From Candidatus Sulfobium mesophilum (lineage in GTDB: Bacteria; Nitrospirota; Thermodesulfovibrionia; Thermodesulfovibrionales; UBA6898), in the NCBI GenBank assembly GCA_900302705.1, contig OUUY01000063.1:1-38006 (forward strand): DNA of 38,006 nt, given 5' to 3'. Position 1 is the stretch's first letter, and every line of letters starts with the position of its first letter. The position numbers and the translations under genes were made by a program. Below are positions 33,110 to 38,006 of the stretch, one piece after another. A model generated the notes under the pieces. It was not told the origin of the DNA. It searched no databases and saw only the letters and a list, made by a program, of their open reading frames with translations.

Positions 33110-34106
33110 AAAACACCATGCTTCCCACCGGGACATATCCCCCGCCCGGAGATGCCCGGTTCTTGAGAACAGCCACCAGCAGCTCATCGGCTGATTCCTC
33201 TAATTTATTGTCCCAACTGCCCTCCTCAGCTACTAACGCCAGGACATCCAGGATATTAAGGAGATGTTCACCGCCGTTACCGAAAGGGACCGTCTCCCTG
33301 CAAGTAACAAGACTAATGTAATAACCCCGGGCAATAAAATCTTTGGCTAGGGAGGCAGCAAGAGAAACCGCCTTTTCAAACAACTCCCCGCCTTCAGGCA
33401 GCCGGTTGTCAAGAATTATTGTGACCTTTAACCCCCTATATTCAGCATATTCCTTTACAAAATAGACCTGCCTTTTCGCAGATGCTTTCCAGTGAATTCT
33501 TCTCCAGTCGTCGCCCTCTCTGAATTTACGGAGGGCATAAAGGTCATCGCCGGCATCGGCAGCACTCAGGGCCTCTGCCGCCCCGGCGGCCACTATTTGG
33601 TTTATGCCGGCTGAAACGTCCACAAGAAAGGGATAAACGAGCAACGAGCCGGATACATTGATTTTTTTCCGCGCATTAAGAAGGATAAAAGGGAATCCGC
33701 TTTCTACACGAAAATCCGCGCAACGGTACAGCCCTCTTTTTTGAAATGAGATTCTTACGTCCCTTCCGTCATCCTTTAATGCGGGGATTACATCGTAGTA
33801 CGCGGGGACATGGGAACCCGTCACCCAGCATTTAACGGAATATGAAGGAATTAAGCTTTTACCGTTTTTAAGAAGGAGCGTCAATGATGTTTCTTCCCCC
33901 GCAAAAACTGCTTGTCCATCGCCCACATCAAGAGAAAGGCCGGACATGTTCATCCTTGCCAACACCACCGAAAGAACGAGAAACGAGAGCATGAGGGAAA
34001 AGATAAGATAGATAAGATTGTTTCCGGTATTGAATGCGGCAACGGCAATCAGGGAGGAAGCTATCAGGAATCTCTTACCCTCCCTTGTCAGTTCCAGAGA
34101 CCTCAC
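33093..34106 (-). CDS. DUF58 family protein
   Basis: A 337-residue protein with two closely spaced N-terminal membrane helices (about 12-50) followed by a soluble region. The DUF58 signature YALRKFREGDDWRRIHWKAS sits at 190-209, and a vWA-like fold follows (VTIILDNRLPEGG). DUF58 proteins are constant partners of MoxR ATPases and are thought to be their substrates or adaptors. The GTG start overlaps the moxR stop (GTGA) and the 3' end overlaps the transglutaminase gene, so all three are translationally coupled. Confidence 0.87.
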   Translation of the reverse strand: MRSLELTREGKRFLIASSLIAVAAFNTGNNLIYLIFSLMLSFLVLSVVLARMNMSGLSLDVGDGQAVFAGEETSLTLLLKNGKSLIPSYSVKCWVTGSHVPAYYDVIPALKDDGRDVRISFQKRGLYRCADFRVESGFPFILLNARKKINVSGSLLVYPFLVDVSAGINQIVAAGAAEALSAADAGDDLYALRKFREGDDWRRIHWKASAKRQVYFVKEYAEYRGLKVTIILDNRLPEGGELFEKAVSLAASLAKDFIARGYYISLVTCRETVPFGNGGEHLLNILDVLALVAEEGSWDNKLEESADELLVAVLKNRASPGGGYVPVGSMVFYAEDI

Positions 34107-35026
34107 ACCGGTACCGGCACCTTTTCCACAATTTCCCGGACCAGCCTCTCCGCGTCTGAAAAATTTTTTTTGTTTCTAAGAATAAGCCGGTGACCGAGCA
34201 AAAGCGGCGCCAGTTTCTTGATATCATCCGGGACCGCAAAATCTCTTCCCTCATAATACGCATGGGCCTTGGCTGCGCCAAGAAAAAACTGTGCGCCTCT
34301 TGTACTGGCTCCGAGTCTGACCCTGTCGTCGCGCCTGGTGGCGCTGACAATCTCCATCATGTAGTCCACAAGGCTGTCCTCAACCCTGACTTTCTCGGCT
34401 TCCTCCTGCATGCCAATTATATCGTGTCTTGATACCACCGGCTCCATTCTCTCCAATAGCCTGAAACTCGGCTCTTCCATGACTGCAATCTTTTCGTATT
34501 CCGGGGCCGGATATCCAAGTATTATACGCATCATGAAACGGTCAAGCTGACTTTCCGGCAACGGGAATGTTCCGTAATACTCCATCGGGTTCTGCGTGGC
34601 GATGACCATGAAGGGTTCAGGCAGCCTAAAGGTTTTCCTTTCAACCGTTACCTTATTCTCGTTCATCGCCTCAAGAAGTGCCGACTGGGTCTTGGGGTTA
34701 GTCCTGTTGATTTCGTCCGCAAGTATGATATTACAAAAAAGAGGACCAGCTTTGAACTCAAACTCTTTTGTTTCGTGGCTATAAATGCTGACGCCAATTA
34801 TGTCAGAAGGCATCATGTCGCTTGTGAATTGTATCCTCTGAAATGTGCAATCCGTTGCCTTCGCCAGGGCAAAGGCGAGTGTGGTCTTGCCAACCCCGGG
34901 AACATCCTCTATCAGAAGGTTGCCCTTGCCAAGAAGACATACAATGGCCATTTTAATTGCTGTATCCTTGCCTCTTAGAATTTCGCTGATACGGCGTTCA
35001 AGTTGCTTTAAAATGGGGCTTTTCAT
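34103..35026 (-). CDS. MoxR-family AAA+ ATPase
   Basis: Predicted chaperone-like ATPase of 307 residues. Walker A is in EDVPGVGKTTLA (41-52), Walker B is ILADEINR (101-108), and sensor 1 is VIATQNPMEYYGTFPLPESQLDRF, a hallmark of the MoxR branch. The C-terminal lid contains LGASTRGAQFFLGAAKAHA. In Myxococcus, Methylobacterium and others such ATPases activate partner complexes, here presumably the DUF58 and transglutaminase proteins encoded next. A perfect TATAAT lies 8 nt upstream of the ATG and no Shine-Dalgarno is present. Confidence 0.93.
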   Translation of the reverse strand: MKSPILKQLERRISEILRGKDTAIKMAIVCLLGKGNLLIEDVPGVGKTTLAFALAKATDCTFQRIQFTSDMMPSDIIGVSIYSHETKEFEFKAGPLFCNIILADEINRTNPKTQSALLEAMNENKVTVERKTFRLPEPFMVIATQNPMEYYGTFPLPESQLDRFMMRIILGYPAPEYEKIAVMEEPSFRLLERMEPVVSRHDIIGMQEEAEKVRVEDSLVDYMMEIVSATRRDDRVRLGASTRGAQFFLGAAKAHAYYEGRDFAVPDDIKKLAPLLLGHRLILRNKKNFSDAERLVREIVEKVPVPV

Positions 35027-35034
35027 ATGTCTTT

Positions 35035-35040
35035 ATTATA
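35035..35040 (-). promoter_or_regulatory. moxR -10 element, predicted leaderless
   Basis: A perfect TATAAT on the minus strand, 8 nt before ATG 35026, with TG directly in front. No good -35 was found at 15 to 19 nt. Absence of a Shine-Dalgarno supports a leaderless transcript. Confidence 0.45.
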
Positions 35041-35201
35041 CATCGGAGGGATTGAGGTTTCTTCGACTGGGAAAAAGCAGCCATAACGGGTCTTACTGCC
35101 CGCCTTCAGTAAGGAAAAATATCCTGTAATTCTATATAATAAAATAATTTTTCCGGGGCATCATTTTTTCAAAGGAAATACCAATGTCTCGGAAGTTCAT
35201 G

Positions 35202-35208
35202 AAGGAGG
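35202..35208 (+). promoter_or_regulatory. argH Shine-Dalgarno
   Basis: AAGGAGG, 9 nt before GTG 35218, fixes the non-ATG start of argH. The 35041-35201 part of the gap holds a TATAAT at 35135-35140 that may serve argH, but no matching -35 was seen. Confidence 0.6.
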
Positions 35209-35217
35209 TTTATTTCT

Positions 35218-36591
35218 GTGAAAAAGCCCTGGTCCGGAAGGTTTGCTGGCAAGACATCCGAAATAGTGGAATCCTTTTCGGAATCAATCTCCTTCGATAA
35301 GAGACTTTGGAGGCACGAAATAGAGGGAAGTGTAGCCCACGCCAGGATGCTCGGGATGCAGGGTATCATATCCAAAAAAGAAGCCGCAGCAATCGTGAAG
35401 GGACTCAGGGAGATTGCCTCTGACATTGAAGGGGGCAGGTTCAAATTCAGCGAAGGACTTGAAGACATTCATATGAATATCGAAGCAGCCCTTATAAAAA
35501 AGATAGGTTCCGCAGGAAGAAAATTGCATACGGCGCGGTCCAGGAACGATCAAGTCGCCCTCGATATGCGGCTATATCTGAGGGAAGAGACAAAACAAAT
35601 ACTTTCACTCATAATTAATCTCCAAAAGACAATTCTTCAGACAGCTGGTAGCCATGTTAACACCATTATGCCCGGCTTTACGCATACACAGCGTGCACAG
35701 CCTGTTTTGCTTTCGCATCATCTTCTGGCATATGTGGAGATGCTTCAAAGAGACAAGCTGCGCTTCGAAGATTCCATGAAACGATTAAACATCCTGCCGC
35801 TGGGTTCGTGCGCACTGGCAGGGACTACTCTGCCGATAGACAGGGAATATGTTGCGAAGGCCCTTGGTTTCGCCTCCGTATCCCGCAACAGTATCGACGC
35901 CGTCTCCGACAGGGATTTTGCCATAGAGTTTTTAGCCTGCGCTTCCATTACCGCAGCACATCTTTCGCGCTTGTCAGAGGAGCTCGTTCTTTGGTCTACG
36001 GAAGAATTTGGGTTTATTGAAATATCCGACGCCTTTACGACCGGGTCAAGCATTATGCCACAGAAAAAAAATCCTGATGTGGCCGAACTTGTCAGAGGTA
36101 AGACAGGAAGGGTATATGCTAGCCTTATCTGCCTACTCACGCTCATGAAGGCCCTGCCGCTATCTTACAACCGCGATATGCAGGAGGACAAACCGCCGGT
36201 CTTCGATGCAGCAGACACATTAAAGGCCTGTTTGTCGGTGACTAACGCCATGCTGCCTGAAATCAGTTTCAATACTGAAAAGATGCTGCATACGGCGGCA
36301 GAGGGATATTCGACTGCGACCGACCTGGCTGAATATCTCGTAAAAAAAGGCGTCCCATTCCGCCAAGCGCATGAAATTACCGGAAAGGTTGTACGTTACT
36401 GCATCAACAACAAAAAGGACCTTCAGTCCCTGAATCTTAAGGAGCTGAAGTCATTTTCGCGTGTTATAGAAGCCGATGTGTTTAAAGCACTTGGGCCTTG
36501 CGAGTCAGTAAAGTCGAGGTCCTCATACGGCGGAACATCCCCTTCTGAGGTTATGAGACAGATAAGATACTTCCGGAAGACTCTGAAGTAA
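35218..36591 (+). CDS. argH: Argininosuccinate lyase
   Basis: Final step of arginine synthesis, splitting argininosuccinate into arginine and fumarate. The 457 residues start MKKPWSGRFAGKTSE, as in the family. Signatures are EDIHMNIE, LHTARSRNDQVALDMRLY, GFTHTQRAQPV (His156 region), LPLGSCALAGTTLPIDRE and the mobile catalytic loop GSSIMPQKKNPDVAE with its catalytic serine (about 277). It starts at GTG behind AAGGAGG. A lipoprotein gene follows after 1 nt, an arrangement seen after argH in other bacteria. No argG or argF is nearby. Confidence 0.97.
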   Translation: MKKPWSGRFAGKTSEIVESFSESISFDKRLWRHEIEGSVAHARMLGMQGIISKKEAAAIVKGLREIASDIEGGRFKFSEGLEDIHMNIEAALIKKIGSAGRKLHTARSRNDQVALDMRLYLREETKQILSLIINLQKTILQTAGSHVNTIMPGFTHTQRAQPVLLSHHLLAYVEMLQRDKLRFEDSMKRLNILPLGSCALAGTTLPIDREYVAKALGFASVSRNSIDAVSDRDFAIEFLACASITAAHLSRLSEELVLWSTEEFGFIEISDAFTTGSSIMPQKKNPDVAELVRGKTGRVYASLICLLTLMKALPLSYNRDMQEDKPPVFDAADTLKACLSVTNAMLPEISFNTEKMLHTAAEGYSTATDLAEYLVKKGVPFRQAHEITGKVVRYCINNKKDLQSLNLKELKSFSRVIEADVFKALGPCESVKSRSSYGGTSPSEVMRQIRYFRKTLK

Positions 36592-36592
36592 G

Positions 36593-37564
36593 ATGATCCC
36601 TTCAACAAAAAATTCCATGTTCAGCAGGATGCAGCGACATTTCTTTACAATTTTGCTCATAGCTAATTTCATTCTTCTTTTTTCCTGCGGCAAGAAAGGC
36701 CCGCCAACCTTGCACTCCTTTGAAAAACCTGCGCCCCCTTCGCCTCTGAGCGTATCTCAAAGGGAAAACAGCATCGTACTCTCATGGGTCTACCCGCCAA
36801 ACAGGGAGGCAATGATTTCCGGTTTCATAGTTTTAAGGAAATCCGACTCCAGCTTTGAAAAAATTGCTATGGTAGAAAGCAATCTCAGGACCTTTATCGA
36901 TAGCGATGTCAAAGAGGGCTCAGCGTACACATACAAAGTGTTAACTCAGAACCAGAGAGGACTGCTCAGCGCTGATTCAAACCTTGTCCTTTCCACTGTC
37001 ATAACACCCCCCCGGCCGCCTGCAAATATCTCATGGAGCACAAAAGGCGACTCGCTTCTGCTTTCCTGGGAGAAGACCGGGGATGACATAGTGTACAATG
37101 TGTATAAGACGGTTGCTAAAGGTAGTTACAGTTCTGTCCCGGTCAACAAATTACCCATTTCGGAAACATCATTCAGCGACATCCTTTCACTCGGCCGCCC
37201 GGTATACTATACACTTCGGAGCCTAACCAGAGAGGGATTACTGACTGAGGGACCGGCCTCTCAGGAAATAACAGTAAATCCCTCTGATCTCGTGCCGCCA
37301 GCCCCTGAGGATGTCAGATTTTTTGCCGCGTCTGACAGAATCTATCTATACTGGAAAGAACCTGATGCTCCATGGATTACAGGCTTCAGGATCTACAGGA
37401 AGTTCGAAGGCGGACAATATTACCTGATCTCAGAGACTCAGATCCCTTCGTTTCTGGACAAAGATACCCCGGCGGTAAAAAGGGATTATCGCATTTCAGC
37501 CGTGGGACCTTCACTGGAAGGTCCTCCCAGTGAGATCAAGGGTGTTTTTTTCGAGCCGGAATAA
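36593..37564 (+). CDS. Lipoprotein with LptM-like N-terminus and fibronectin type III domains
   Basis: The protein has 323 residues. A hydrophobic signal ends LLFSC (Cys32), followed by GKKGPPTL, which resembles the CGxKGPL start of the small lipoprotein LptM (YifL) that helps assemble the LPS translocon. Instead of ending after about 60 residues, it continues with three fibronectin-III-like domains (about 50-138, 139-228 and 229-323), with repeated PP..P, LSW and YW-type strands such as SIVLSWVYPPN, SLLLSWEKTGD and RIYLYWKEPD. It probably sits in the outer membrane or faces the periplasm. ATG 36593 follows the argH stop by 1 nt; ATG 36617 is an alternative that gives a more typical signal peptide. 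Confidence 0.8.
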   Translation: MIPSTKNSMFSRMQRHFFTILLIANFILLFSCGKKGPPTLHSFEKPAPPSPLSVSQRENSIVLSWVYPPNREAMISGFIVLRKSDSSFEKIAMVESNLRTFIDSDVKEGSAYTYKVLTQNQRGLLSADSNLVLSTVITPPRPPANISWSTKGDSLLLSWEKTGDDIVYNVYKTVAKGSYSSVPVNKLPISETSFSDILSLGRPVYYTLRSLTREGLLTEGPASQEITVNPSDLVPPAPEDVRFFAASDRIYLYWKEPDAPWITGFRIYRKFEGGQYYLISETQIPSFLDKDTPAVKRDYRISAVGPSLEGPPSEIKGVFFEPE

Positions 37565-37641
37565 GGCTTGCAACTAACGGGTCCGGTATAAGAAGATACT
37601 GGAAAAAATGAAGGTTTTATTTTACACTTAACTCATACCTA

Positions 37642-38006
37642 ATGGGCATCCCGCTAAAAATACTGCTTATCGAGGATTCGGAGGATGATGCCTTTTTGCT
37701 GCTGCGTGAGCTAAAACTCCGGGGCTATGATCCTCTTCACCGGCGTGTCCAGACGTCAGAGGATATGCAGGTCGCAGTCAAAGACGAACAGTGGGACATC
37801 ATCATATCGGACTTCGTCATGCCCAGCTTCAGCGGTCTTTCCGCCCTTGGCCTCTTGAAACAAAGCGATCTTGATATCCCGTTCATTATCGTTTCAGGGA
37901 AAATGGGAGAGGAAACGGCCGTTAAGGCCATGAAAGCCGGCGCCCACGATTATATCCTCAAAGACAACCTTTCACGGCTTGCGCCTGCCATAGAAAGAGA
38001 GTTAAG
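37642..38006 (+). CDS. Response regulator receiver protein, 3' end outside window
   Basis: The visible 121 residues make an almost complete receiver domain: acidic pocket E11-D12 in LLIEDSEDD, phosphoacceptor D57 in IIISDFVMPSFSG, Ser85 in IIVSG and Lys107 in YILKDN. The family is the CheY-like receiver with a short loop, often fused to a histidine kinase, GGDEF or PAS output; the output is cut off by the window edge. No Shine-Dalgarno precedes ATG 37642. A weak TACACT at 37623-37628 might be its -10. It follows the lipoprotein gene by 77 nt and may be a separate unit. Confidence 0.88.
   Translation, partial: MGIPLKILLIEDSEDDAFLLLRELKLRGYDPLHRRVQTSEDMQVAVKDEQWDIIISDFVMPSFSGLSALGLLKQSDLDIPFIIVSGKMGEETAVKAMKAGAHDYILKDNLSRLAPAIEREL

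Noticed and set aside
35184-35297. Small open frame overlapping the argH start in another frame
   Set aside because: No Shine-Dalgarno of its own; explained by the argH leader and 5' coding sequence.
1-38006. Search by eye for CRISPR repeats, insertion sequences, integrases, toxin-antitoxin pairs or phage genes
   Set aside because: None seen; all long frames are explained by chromosomal housekeeping or signalling genes.

Overview
The window looks like a chromosomal stretch of a Gram-negative, non-enteric bacterium. Tat and Sec components, several lipoproteins and an outer-membrane barrel point to a diderm. The gene mix (MglA-type GTPase, HEAT plus HD-GYP pair, MoxR/DUF58/transglutaminase set, PPDK, DtxR-FeoA regulator, argH followed by a CGKKGPP lipoprotein) suggests Nitrospirota or a Desulfobacterota-like lineage; this is inference from gene content, not a phylogeny. 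Coding density is very high. No gap reaches 300 bp, many neighbours overlap by 4 to 17 nt, and GTG/TTG starts are common. I saw no tRNA, rRNA, CRISPR array, insertion sequence or phage gene.

Layout. miaB (minus, cut by the left edge) diverges from secA, a GAF-GGDEF diguanylate cyclase and an extended MglA-like GTPase (3-gene plus-strand unit). Facing these is a minus-strand unit read right to left: outer-membrane barrel, tatB, tatC, a 92-codon unknown, a HEAT-repeat protein and an HD-GYP phosphodiesterase. From 11.8 kb the plus strand carries trxA, a TlpA-like lipoprotein, ffh, and the translation block rpsP-khpA-rimM-trmD-rplS-rnhB, then a DtxR-type metalloregulator and a TPR protein. From 18.1 to 28.2 kb the minus strand holds an oligopeptide ABC importer without ATPases, a PerM/AI-2E permease with a class I amidotransferase, a small degenerate GGDEF protein with a Cys cluster, ppdK and purM. 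surE, a FAD dehydrogenase and pcm (plus) form a likely stress/repair unit. moxR-DUF58-transglutaminase (minus) and argH, a fibronectin-III lipoprotein and a truncated response regulator (plus) close the window.

How the genes fit together. c-di-GMP synthesis (GGDEF) and breakdown (HD-GYP) lie in two convergent units, one headed by secA and the other containing the Tat translocase, so both export systems sit beside second-messenger enzymes. The strongest new signal is in promoter geometry. Several genes that head transcription units (secA, the barrel gene, the DtxR-like gene, surE, moxR and probably the oligopeptide-binding protein gene) have a -10 hexamer 8-9 nt from the start codon and no Shine-Dalgarno sequence, three of them with a TGC-extended -10. 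Genes such as trxA, rpsP, ppdK and argH have classical Shine-Dalgarno leaders. This predicts a mix of leaderless and leadered mRNAs. Other points worth checking are a rimM with no usable start codon for its first beta strand, a DtxR homologue with its ancillary metal site altered, and a CxxCxxC motif inside a dead GGDEF domain.
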